Positions 31,176 through 43,100 of a DNA stretch of 64,000 nucleotides are shown here, in pieces. Position 1 is the first letter of the stretch. Every line of letters begins with the position of its first letter. The notes beneath the pieces are model-generated. The model worked only from the letters and a program-made list of their open reading frames with translations. It did no database searches and was not told the origin of the DNA. The DNA comes from Pogona vitticeps (lineage: Eukaryota; Chordata; Lepidosauria; Squamata; Agamidae): contig NC_135786.1 of assembly GCF_051106095.1 (NCBI RefSeq), positions 207,261,001-207,325,000 of the forward strand, in the 5' to 3' direction. The position numbers and the translations under genes are program-made.

Positions 31176-34100
31176 TTTGATTTATATCCCGCCCATCTGG
31201 TAGGTCGGTACCACTCTGAGCGGCTAACACAAAAAGTATAAAATTATAATAACATAAGTACAAAATATCAATAACAGAACATAGTAATCATAAATAATAA
31301 ATAGGAAAGAAGAAAGGAATAATTTAAATTAGCTTAGAAGCTGGCAGGAGGGAAGGCCTTGACATAAAGCCATGTTTTTAATTGAGTTTTGAATGTACCC
31401 AGCGAAGGGGCCGCGCGAATCTCGGGAGGGAGATTGTTCCAAAGGCGAGGAGCCACCGCCGAGAAGGCCCGGTTTCTTGTCTTCTCCCTCCGGGCCTCCC
31501 TCGGCGTCAGGCTCCTCAGCCTCACCTCCTGGCTCGCGCGGGTGGTTCGGGTAGAACTTGGTGGGTGAAGGCGTTCCGCCAAGTATCGAGGTCCCAAACC
31601 GTTTAGGGCCTTATAAGTGAGCATTAAAACTTTGAAGTCGATACGGAAACGAATGGGCAGCCAGTGCAGTCTAGCCAGGATGGGGGAGATGTGATGATAT
31701 TTTCTCCCACCAGTGAGGAGTCTGGCTGCTGCATTCTGCACCATCTGAAGTTTCCGTATCAGCCTCAAAGGTAGCCCCACGTAGAGCGCGTTACAGTGAT
31801 CTAATCTTGAGATTACGAGTGCGTGTACTAAGGTAGTGAGGGCCCCCGTGTCGAGATAGGGCCGCAGCCGGGCAATCCGCCAGAGATGGAAATAGGTGGA
31901 GCGGACGACCGACGTCACCTGTGTTTCCATGGTGAGCGTCGGGTCCAAATGTATGCCCAGGCTGCGGACCCCGCTCGCCGGGGCCAAGGTCGCCCCCCCA
32001 AAAGAGAGAGGGCCAACCAGGCCACCAACTACGGGGGGCCCCACCCTCAGGACTTCCGTCTTGTCCGGGTTCAGCCGCAGGCCGTTTTCCTGCAACCATT
32101 CCAGTATAGTCTCCAGGCAGCGCTGGAGGGTCAGGACGGCATCACCTGCAGTTGGTAAAAAGGAGATGTAGAGCTGAGTGTCATCAGCATACTGATGACA
32201 CATCGCTCCACACCCCCTGATGATCCCCGCTAGCGGCCTCATATAGATGTTAAATAGCATTGGGGAGATAATCGATCCCTGCGGAACCACACAATTGGAG
32301 CTCCACGGGGCCGAGACATTCTCCCCAAGCTGAACTCTCTGGGGGCGGTCCTCCAAGAAGGAACGGAGCCAGGCTAACGCCAGGCCACCGATTCCCAGCT
32401 CGGAGAGCCTCCCCAGGAGGATACCGTGGTCGACGGTATCAAAGGCCACCGAAATATCAAGGAGGACCAACAGAGACGTTTTGCCCCTGTCGGCCTCCCT
32501 CAGCAGGTCATCATGCAGGGCGACCAATGCCGTCTCTGTCCCGTGGCGCGGCCTGAAGCCCGACTGGAATGGATCCAGTGCATCTGATTCATCCAGGAGT
32601 GCCTGAAGCTGGTCTGCCACCACCCTCTCCACCACTTTGCTCATGAAAGAAATATTGGCGACGGGCCTGTAATTGCCAATTTCGTCCGCCGCCAAACTAG
32701 ATTTCTTTCGTATGGGCCTAATGAGTGTCTCCTTGAGGGCAGATGGGAATCTGCCCTCAAGGAAAGACCCATTTATTATTGCTGTGGCCCATTCAGTTGT
32801 TTTCGGCCTGGCTGCTTTGATTAGCCAGGCCGGGCAAGGGTCCAAGGAGGAGGTGGTGGCCCGACAGCGGTCAAGCACTCTGGTCACAGAATCAGGCGTT
32901 ACTGGCTGAAAAGAATCGAGAATAACCGGGCAAGACGGAGCGCTGGACATCTCAGCTCGATTCACTGTGTTCAAAAAAGGAGAGAGCTCCCGGCGGATGG
33001 CCTCCACTTTAGATTTAAAAAATGCCGCAAATTGGTCCGGTAAAAAGCTAGGGGGAGGCCTATCTCCCGGGCCAACTCCGGATAGGTCGCGCACTATACG
33101 GAAAAGTTCCGCCTGCTGGTTGGAAGCTTCGCTTATCCGGTTAGCGAAGAATGATCTACTGGCAGCCTTCACCTTATTCAGGTAAAGGTTAGTTGCGACC
33201 TTAACGGCTATCCAGTTATTATCCGTCGGATTCTTCCTCCATCTACGCTCTAGCCTTCTCCTATTTCGCTTCATCGCCCGGAGCTCCTGGTCGAACCAGG
33301 GCGCCGGGCGAGTTCTGCGCCGGAGAGGGCGTTTGGGCGCGATCGTGTCCACTGCCCGGGTGGCAGCGATGGACCAGCTGTCCACCAGGACGTCGACAGG
33401 AGCGCTAGCCAGGTCAGCGGTAATCCCTCTCATGGCATCCTGGAAGCCACTCGGATCCAGTAGTCTTCGAGGGCGGGCCATAGCAATAGGCCCCTGCTCC
33501 CTGCGTGGGGGGAGAGCCACTGTGAGGTTACACTTAATCAGGTGGTGATCTGACCATGACAAGGGGACTGGCACCAGGTCCGTCACCATCAGACCACTCT
33601 CGCCCCAATTGGAGGAAAAGACCAGGTCCAGTGTATGACCACCCACGTGAGTGGGGCCGTTGACATGTTGGGACATGTTCAAGGAAGCCATGGTTTCCAA
33701 GAACTCAGAAGCCGGCCCAGTAACCTCCGCCTCCGCATGCACATTGAAATCACCCAAGACTACAAGCCTCGGGGATCCCAACAATGCCGCGGAGACGAAG
33801 TCAGCCAGCTCCGGAAGGGAAGTGGCTGGACCGCAGGGAGCGCGGTAGCCCAGCAAAATCCCAATTCCATCCCTGGCCCCAATCGACACATGGAGGGCCT
33901 CTAAACCCGGCCTTACCGCCGAGGAGCGCCTGGTAACCTCCAAGGTGGATTTATAGACAATGGCTACTCCCCCCCCCCGCCCTTCCAGTCTACCCTGGTG
34001 CTGGACATCATAACCGGGCGGGCAGATGAGAGCCAGAGGAGGTCCACCCTCCCCATTAAGCCACGTCTCGGTTATGCATGCCAGGTCTGCATCCTCCTCC

Positions 34101-37100
34101 AGAATAAGATCTTGAATTAGCTGGGGTTTGTTGGATACAGACCTGGCATTCAACAGCAGCAGGGTTAGAGTGGAAGGCTGGCTGAACTGGCTACCTCGAT
34201 TCTGGGGGTTGGTCACAGCCTCAGAACAGTGAACAGCCTTCAGACATCTGTTCACCATTCTACTAACATGAGTAGGGGTTGCGCCAACGCCATATCGCCC
34301 TCTACCCATAACCACTGAGATGTTGAAAGGCCCCTCGCTGGTCAAGCAGGCCTCCCACTCCATGCCAGACAGAATAAGGGAAAAAGAAAGAGAGAGAAAA
34401 AATAATAATTAAAAAATCAACTTAACTGATAACACAAACGTTCCAATACAAATTTAAACAAGTACAAAGTAAATTAATTTAAATAAAAAATATATATATA
34501 TAAAACATAGTAAAATAACAGAAGTGTTACCCCCACCCCCCAACTAGATCAAGTCCATCCTCTGCTGGCTCGCAGCCTTACCCTTTGGGTTTTACTGTTC
34601 TTAATGAAGTTATTGATGTTAGTAAATTTTTCAAAGGCTGTTTGGGTAATGTTAAGTCCAGAGAAAGTGCCGAAGTGGAGATGTTACTCACGGAGTTGTT
34701 CAATTTATGGACAACAGGCAGCATCGGGATCAGCAGAAACCAGGCAGAATGATGATTAGTCCCTATTTTCCCCTTTACCCTTCCTTGAGAAAGTAGCAAG
34801 ATGTTTCTGCAGACAGACCAGGGAAGGGAGGGTAAACAGTCTGAGGCTGGAAACAGAACAAAAGCTGCCCACAGGGAACCCAACATGGCGGCCGTCCGAC
34901 AGGCTGGCTTCGATTGGTGAAGGTCTTCCATCCACCACCTCGCCCCCGAAAATTTGCCTCTTTGGTCCAGCAGCAGGGGTCCGCAGCTCTCAGAGACAGC
35001 ACGACCCCCCACCGCTCGCCCCGGGAGATCTATCAATCCAGGCTCCAAACTCCGACCTCAACCATGCGGTCGGAGGAATAAAGATCGAGGGGATCGGGCG
35101 TCCAGCCGTCAGCGGTCGATTTCCACCTCAAGGAAGGGCCCTGGCACAAGCCTGGTCGGCAAACCCGTTCTCTGGCAGGCGACTCTCTGGCGGTCTTGAG
35201 GTCCGGCTCTCGAATGGCGCAGAGCGCCCCAAACGCCACCTCCTTCGGTCCGCAAGGCACCCGAGCGTCCGAGCTCCGCTGAAGCCGGGAAGCCCAAATC
35301 GGACCTCAGCCACGGCTCCGCGTTTATGCTCCGGCTCCAGCCCGCGGTCCCGCACTCAAACCAGCTGCCAGCGATCGTAAAAAGTGAGGAGAGGGTGTAG
35401 AAAGTCGGGGGGAGGAGAAGAAAGAGTGAGGAAAAAAAAAAGTGAAAGTAGAGGGGGAAAAGGAAGATAGCGCAAGAGGCAAGCCGGCGCGGCGGAGATA
35501 ATCGCTAATCGCCCGCTACCGGCGCCATCTTAATGTTGTCATGTTCCCCATATTAGTCAGACTCTATTGCAGTCATTCTAGAGAGATCTAAAGCTATTCC
35601 TTGGGATGCCAATCCTAGTGAGGAAATACCACCCTAGCAAGTAATCCGCTCAACAAAAGGTATTGAGAGAGCTATATTCATATATCATTACTTCCATTGT
35701 TATTTTTATATTTGATATTTGCCTATGTGTGGCAGAAGGTGTAACCTGATGAGAGTCTAACTATTCCAAAGTGAAAAGTTTGCTCAAAGAAGCTTGCATT
35801 TCCTTGGAATAATTCCAATTGCCCTCCTCTGGAATCTGATGCAGAAACGGATTTGCCCTACCCAGTTCCTGTCTGAAAAATTGCTGGAAATTACAGAGAG
35901 CAGTCTTTGCATGGATGCTATAAACAATCCTAGACTTCACATAATAGCCAGAGTTCTTGGTTCATATATCTTTCACAGATGGTAAACACCTTCCTGCCAT
36001 CATTTTTGTGTTTGAATTTGAGCATTGCAGTTCACAAAAGAAGCTGCTTGGAAGCATACAGATAGAAAGTGGCAGAAGTAAAAAAAAATGGAATGAACTG
36101 CATGAAATTTGAAATAACAGATTAAAATCCTGTTCCATAATATATGCCATATACAGTGGGGTCTTGAATTGAGAACTTAATCCGTATTGGAAGGCGGTTC
36201 TCCAGTCAAAAAGTCTGTAAGTCAAGTCTCCATTGACCTACAGTGCATTGAAAACCGATTAATCCCGTAACAGGCCGTTTTTGTTCCATTTTGGTTTTTT
36301 TCTGGTCTGTATGTCAAATCTCAGTCTGCAAGTCAAACCTAAATATTGCAGCCAGAGAAGTCTGTAACTCAAAAAGTCCGTACGTAAGTCAAGCCGTCTG
36401 TAAGTCAAGGGTCCACTGTAGTGGCACTAATACCTTATTTAAGTGAAGCTTACAGTAGCTATGGCTGCAATCCTATACTTACCTGAGAGTAAGCAATTTT
36501 TTTGAGTCTCCGCTGTAGAGGATAATATTTTTCAAGCATATGTGATTTGTATTTTTTTCTCCCAATTCTTGGTAAACTACAGCGTGGAGTATTTTATTCT
36601 GAATTTTAAAATAATGTCATTGAACCTCATAGCCTCATTTTTACAAATGTAAATTTGACTGTCTCAGAAAAAACCCCCAAGAAAACTAAACTATACTTAG
36701 AACTCTTTGTGACCTGATAGATTTCTTGTTATTTTGCCTTTAGTTAAGTTTTTAGTTGTATTTGCTTCCGTACCTATTTGGTCCTCTTATTTATTGTCTT
36801 TTATGATGTAAGTCATCTTGGGTCCTTTCTGAGGAGAAAGGCGAGATAAAAATATTTTAAATTAAACAATAATTTTTAAAAATTGATGTTAAGTATTGAA
36901 GCAACCAGTTCTCTTTACACCGCATTTTATTCCGACAGGGTTTCCCATCATGATGTCTTCCAGATGTGATGAAATACAGTTCCCGTCATGTCCAGCCAGT
37001 AGTTATTTTGGTGCTGAATAATGGCAGCTGTAGCCCAACACACCTGGAAGGAAGGCACTAGGTTGGGAAAGTCTGTGTTGTGAAATGGTATATATCTAAC

Positions 37101-40100
37101 ATCTTTCATTTGTTATGCCAACAGCTGCACTACAAGCACTGAAAAGGAAAAAGAGATATGAGAAACAGTTGAGCCAAATTGATGGGACACTTTCCACCAT
37201 TGAATTCCAGCGTGAAGCTCTTGAAAATTCCTATACTAACACAGAGGTGTTCAAGAATATGGGTTATGCTGCTCAGGCTATGAAGAAAGTGCATGAAAAT
37301 ATGTAAGTGGAAAAAAATTGTCCACAGTAGCCTATAGAAAATGTAGTTCATGGTTGAGGGGCATAAACTTTCCTTTCTGTGTGCATACATGCATGCTGGA
37401 CAATTATATTGGTTAAGCCTCCTAATACTGTAGTAAAGTTTTGTTCCTAGCTGTAATCAGGCCTTGTTTTGCCCGTTACATTTTATGTCCAATATTCAGT
37501 GCCCTGTATTAGCCCTATTTAATACAGTGGGCCCTCGACTTATGAACTTAATCCGTTCTAGGAGGACGTTCGTACCTCAGAAAGTTCGTAAGTCGACCTA
37601 CCATTTCCCATTGAAATGCATGGGAATGGAATTAATCCGTTCCAGCATTTCAAAAAAAAAAAAAAAAAAAACAACAAAAAAAAGAAGAAGAAAAAGAGCA
37701 AGTCCCACGTTGGGAACTGCAAAAAACAAACAAACAAACACATACACACAAACCACAGAAACATAACCCCCCAGTCCAAACCCACCCTCCAAAAACCCAT
37801 ACAGAAAAGTTTTTTTAAAAAAGGACTTAGCACTCTGAAGCCTCCCGGCCCTCTGCTGGCTCCCCGCGGCTGGGGGCGAGCGGCAAGGTGCCCGGCCTGC
37901 TCTAGCCCCCTGGCACTCCGCTGCCTTTGGAGTTTTCAAAGGGCTTTCTCCGATGTTGGAGAAAGCCCTTTGAAACCTCTGAAGGCACCAATCGCGGAGG
38001 CGAGGACCCCTAGGGAGGTCTCCCATAGTGGTGTGCAAGCCCTGGGAGGCCTTCCTGGGGGTCCCCGCCGCCGTGATGGGCGGCTTCGGAGTTCTCTGAA
38101 GCCAAAAAGGCAGGGAGAAAGCGTGGGAAGTTTGAAATCAGCTCCCTCCTTTCACCCGACAGTAAGTCCCCTTCGCGCCAGCTGAGCTCAGCCCAGCGCA
38201 AACTCGGCATTGGGTGAAAGGAGGTAGCTGATTTCTCCCTGGCCGGCCGGCTTGCTTCCGAAGCCAAAAAGGCAGGGAGAAAGCGGGAGAAGTTCGAACT
38301 TCCCGCACTTTCTCCCTGCCTTTTTGGCTTCGGAGGTTTCAGAAGGCTTCCTCCGATGTTGGAGGAAGCCTTTTGAAAGCTCCAAAGGCAGGGAAGAAGG
38401 GCAGGAAATTCTAATATCCCGCCCTTTCTCCCTTCCTTTTGGGTTCATAACCCAATCTGTGTTCGCAAGTAGGGTTTTCTACTTGTGATGAGATCGGGTT
38501 TGTAACCCGAAATGTTTGTAGCTAGGGTCGTTCATAAGTCGAGGGCCCACTGTATGACCTGTAAGTTCATTACAATCTATTGTATCTAGACTGAAGGCTC
38601 TATTTCAAAGATGGTGGCAAATCAGCTCCAGACATACCTGAAGGAGCAGGAGTGCTTTGATTCATTCCAGTCTGGATTCAGACTGTGGCGAGGTACTAGC
38701 ACTGGTCGCACTGCAGGATGATCATTTAAGGGAGGTTTACAGGGGCAGATGTAGCCTGTTGGTACCCTTGAGTCTCTCAGTGGCTTTTGATACCGTTGAC
38801 CACAGTATCTTCCTGGACAGGCTGTCAGAGATTGGGATTGGAGGCTTAGTGTTGAGCTCGTTCCAATCCTTCTCCAGAGAGTTCAACTAGGAGATGAGGT
38901 GTCTGCCCCTTGGACTCTTAAGGTGTGGGGTTCCCCATTATGCTGTTCAACATCTATGTGAAGCTGCTGAGGGGGGTGTCATCAGGAGTTTTGGAGTAAG
39001 GTGTCATCAGTGTGCTCTCCATTACCACCTCTGCAGTGGATGCCATCCAGATGCTTGAGCGCTGCCTGGCTTTAGTACTGGATTGGGCCAGGGCAAACAG
39101 GCTCAAACTGAACCCAGAGAAGACAGAGATTTTGCTTCAGAAGAGAGGCTCCAAAAGGTTGGGGGAGGATTGTCCCTAGGCTGGATATCATCACCCTCCC
39201 ATTTATGAACCAAGTTTGTAACTTGGGAATTCTTCTGCAGCTGGCTCTTTCTGGAGAGTCCCAGGCTGCAGCTGTGTCCAGATCAGCCTTTAAACAAGCT
39301 AGGCTAATCACCCAACTCCACCCCTACCTAGATGAGAGCTCCTTCAGGACCTTGGTGCAGGTGCTGGTCATCTTTCAGATTGATTACTGCAATGCTGTCT
39401 ACATAGGGCTTCCTTAGATACTGATCCAGAGACTACAGTGGATCCAGAATGTAGCAGCCAGACTGGTAGTTGGTGTAAGCATGTTTGACCATATCACCCC
39501 ATTTCTCGCTTGCCTCCCCTGTTTACCTGTTACCTCCTGGATCAGATTCAAGGTTTTGACACTCATGTACAAAGCTTTACACAGTTTGGGCCCATGTTAC
39601 TTTTCAGAGCATCTTTCCCCTATGTCATCTGCCCAACCCACCAGTTCATCACAGGCAAGGCTTCTTCAGGTGGCCACCCCAAGGGAGGCCCATAAGTCAT
39701 CTACTAGGAGTAGGGCCTTCTTTGTGGTGGCCCCAACCTTGTGGAAGCAGCTTCCAGAGGAGCTTCGCCTGTTCTCCTCACTGTGGCCATTCAGGAGGCA
39801 ACTGAAGACATGGCTTTTCAGGGAGGCTTTCCACACCAACCCAAGCTGACCATCTTTTGTCCATCATTTTGTTCTATAGTTTGCACCATTTGGTTTATTG
39901 GTTAGTTGTTATTTGGTTTTAAATAGTTTTCATTTCATTTCATTTTGTTAATTATTGTAAACTGCCCAGAGTAGTGCTTCGACACTAATGGGAAGTGATA
40001 TACACATTTAAGTAATAAATAAATAATAAAATAACAACACCCCCTTCAGAGAGGTTAAACTGTGATGTCCTGAGTGGGACACACTTTTTCTCTGACCAGG

Positions 40101-43100
40101 TCAGTGTGTTATCATCTTGATGAGATAAGCTATTCTTAGATCAAGAGTTTTGTAAATACAAGGTGCTTCATTGCATTTATTTCTTTTTTTTCTGCCCCCC
40201 ACTAAACATGATATTCACGAACTAGGGTATCAGTATATTTTATGGGAATGGGATTTTCATATTTCTTGGACTGCAAATCCCACCTTTCCCCATTCTGGGA
40301 GTTCCACCTGACTTACACACCTAAAGTAGCTCACCTGAGAGAAAAAGGCCTAAACTGGAACATTTTGAGGTTTAGGTAGGCTAAGCTTCCTTTTCCTGTC
40401 CCAATGCTTGCTGAAAGCTTTCTTTCTGGACAGGAAGCTATGTGGAGCTAGCTCTACTAAGCCTCAAGCCTTCCATTTGAGATCTTTCTGCCTGGTGAGC
40501 CATATTTAGGTATCTATAGTGAGATTTCTGGGATTTGTAGTCCAAGAAATTTAAAAAAACCTATCCCTCGTATTTTATACAGTAAATTTCCAGACCAATA
40601 CTGTACACAGTTACCTGACTGTGCACTGAAATTGGAAATTCTCCTTCAAGTACTCTAGCTATTTGAGTTGAGATGCTAACTGATGGGAGGAACTTCTCAT
40701 TATTCCCCTCATGTTTATGGCATTCCTTATCGATAGGGGGAAGATTTCCATGACATTTCACATTTTCTTTGCAACCTACATTTAAACCCATAAAGAAATT
40801 CAAATGTGTTTATGAGTAATCTGGCCTTTCTCACTAAATTATTCATAAACATATTCAGACCCACTCATAAGCTCAAACATAGGTTGCAGGGGAAAAATGA
40901 GATGTCATAGAAATTCTCCCCCTACTAATCAGAGAGGTTCACCAGGTGCCTAGATCAATCCTTTTAGATACCAGGTGAAGACCTTGGCCTGAATTTCATT
41001 GCTAGTGCCAGTTAAAGTAAACCCATTGAATTGAAGAAATTTGCATGCACTTGCCATTCAGTGGCTGAAAACTAGTAGTAAGTTGCACTAGAACTGGCCC
41101 ATTGCATCAATGGAACTTACAGAGGAGTTCACTCACCAAAGCTTAATGGATTCAATGAGCCTACTCTACATTCAATTTACTGCTAGATTTCAACCAATAA
41201 TTGATTCAGTAGGTTTATTTTAGTTGTGACTAGCAGTTGGATTTAGGCCTTCGTTATTATTTCATGCTTTGGACATCTGAGAACTTTTACAACATCTTTA
41301 ATGCTGATATTTATTGGTAGTTCGTACTTTGTATGCTACTATTGCACCTAATTCTGTGTGCCACTGTGGTAATTTAGATATTCAAGGGTGCTACAGAAGG
41401 TTTGGTTTAAATGGCGTGTTTGTTTCATCAGGGACTTGGACAAAATTGATGATATGATGCAAGACATAACTGAACAACAAGATATTGCACAGGAAATTAC
41501 AGAAGCTCTTACAAGAAAAATTGGTGATGATTTTGACGAGGTTGGTTATTTATTTATTTATTTATTCATTCATTCATTCATTCATTCATTCATTCATTCA
41601 TTCATTCATTCCACCCATCTAAACCAAAGGTCTACTCTGGGCGGTTTACAAATTTAAAAACAATAAAGCCAAAAACATATATTATACATTATAGATCCAA
41701 GGTGGCAAAAGTATAAGAAATTAAGATACGGCAGGAGGGAAGGCCTGCCCAAATAGCCAGGTTTTAAGTTTATTCCTGAAAACATCCAGAGAGGGACCCA
41801 GACAGATCTCCAATGGCAAGTTGTTCCAAAGGCGAGGGGCCACTGCTGAGAAGGCCCTGTTCCTTGTTCTTTTCTTCTGGGCCTTCCTCGATGTTAGGCT
41901 GAGATATCGAGGAGGATCAGCAGAGATATTTTGCCCCTGTCTGCCTCCCTCAGTAGGTCATCAAACAGGGCAACCAGTGCTGTTTCAGTGTTGCGGCACA
42001 GCCTGAAGTCTGACTGGAATGGATCCAGGGCATTGGTTTTATGCAGAAGAGCCTGCAGCTGATTGGCCACCACCCTCTCAACTACCTTGCTGAGGAAAAA
42101 AACATTGGTGACGGGCTTATAATTACCAATATCCGCCGCCAAGCTCGGTTTCTTCCTAATGGGCCTAATGAGTGTCTCCTTGAGGGCAAGGGGAACCTTG
42201 CCTTCCTGGAGAGACCCATTAATTATTGCCATAGCCCATTGAGATGTTATAGGCCTGGCTGCTTTGATTAGCCAGGCCGGGCAAGGGTCAAGGGATGAGG
42301 TGGTGGCGTGACAGCGGTCAAACACTCTGTCCATCATGTCTGACGTCACAGGCTGAAAGTGGTTAAGTCTCATTGGGCAAGACAGAGCACTGGGTGTCTT
42401 TGCTCAATCCACTGTTTTCAAATGGGGGGTAAGATCCCGGCAGATGGCCTCCACTTTTGATTTTTAAAAGGCTGCAAATTGGTAAGGTGAGATGCTAGTG
42501 GGAGGCCAGTCACTATGACCAACTCTGGATAGATTGCGGACTATATGGAAAAGTTCCACCTGCTGGTTGGAGGTTTTGCTTATCTGGACAGTGAAGTAAG
42601 ATCGACTAGCTTTCGCCTTAGATTGGTAGAGGTTAGTCACAATTCTGACAGCTATTTGATTATTTTTGTTGGGTTCTGCCTCCATTTGCGCTCTAGCCTT
42701 CTCCTATTTCGCTTCATTGAGTGCAGCTCTGGATTAAACCAGGGCGAAGGGCGATCTCTGCACCGGAGAGGGCATTTAGGTGTGATCGTGTCAACAGCCC
42801 TGGTGGCGGCGGCCAGCCAGCTATCAATCAGGATCTACAGGAGCGCCAGTCAAATCGGCCGGAATCCCTCTCATGGTGTCCTGGAATCCTATAGGATCCA
42901 ATAACCTTTGAGGGTGAACCATTAAAGCAGGTCCTTGCTCCCCACGGGGAGGGAGAGCCACTGTGAGATTGCATTTAATTAGGTGGTGATCTGATCGTGA
43001 CAAGGGGACAGACACTAGGTCAGTCACCATCGGAGCACACTCACTCTGCTCAGTGGAGAACACCAGGTAATGAAATGTGAGAACATAAAATAGACACAGC

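Larger units (their letters stand above)
31142..35532 (-). mobile_element. Near-full-length L2-like LINE
   Basis: On the minus strand the element starts near 35532 with aagatggcgcc and has a GC-rich 5' UTR of about 1.17 kb. One long frame follows (34363-31334), then a 3' UTR of about 190 bp with 'gatgggcgggatataaat' and an (AAAT)n end. The L2-clade call rests on the LD(I/L)S.AFDTVDH, VPQGSI.SP.LFNIYM and YADDTQLY blocks. No separate ORF1 is evident. An uninterrupted frame in a repeat-rich intron suggests a recent insertion. It lies antisense within CHMP4C intron 1. No target duplication is seen. Confidence 0.85.

Noticed and set aside
32673-33904. Several plus-strand frames of 70-90 codons inside the LINE
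   Set aside because: Antisense shadows of the 1009-codon LINE ORF. No independent coding signal.
34578-35048. 156-codon frame upstream of the LINE ORF as a possible ORF1
   Set aside because: No RNA-binding, PHD, esterase or coiled-coil signature. GC-rich leader composition explains the frame. Left as 5' UTR.
37598-38267. Long frames across the 1-kb miniature element
   Set aside because: They arise from the palindromic GC-rich core on both strands and contain simple-sequence tracts. No transposase motif.
41547-41610. Possible CRISPR-like or satellite array of short repeats
   Set aside because: A 4-bp microsatellite (TTTA then TTCA) forming the 3' end of the adjacent LINE.
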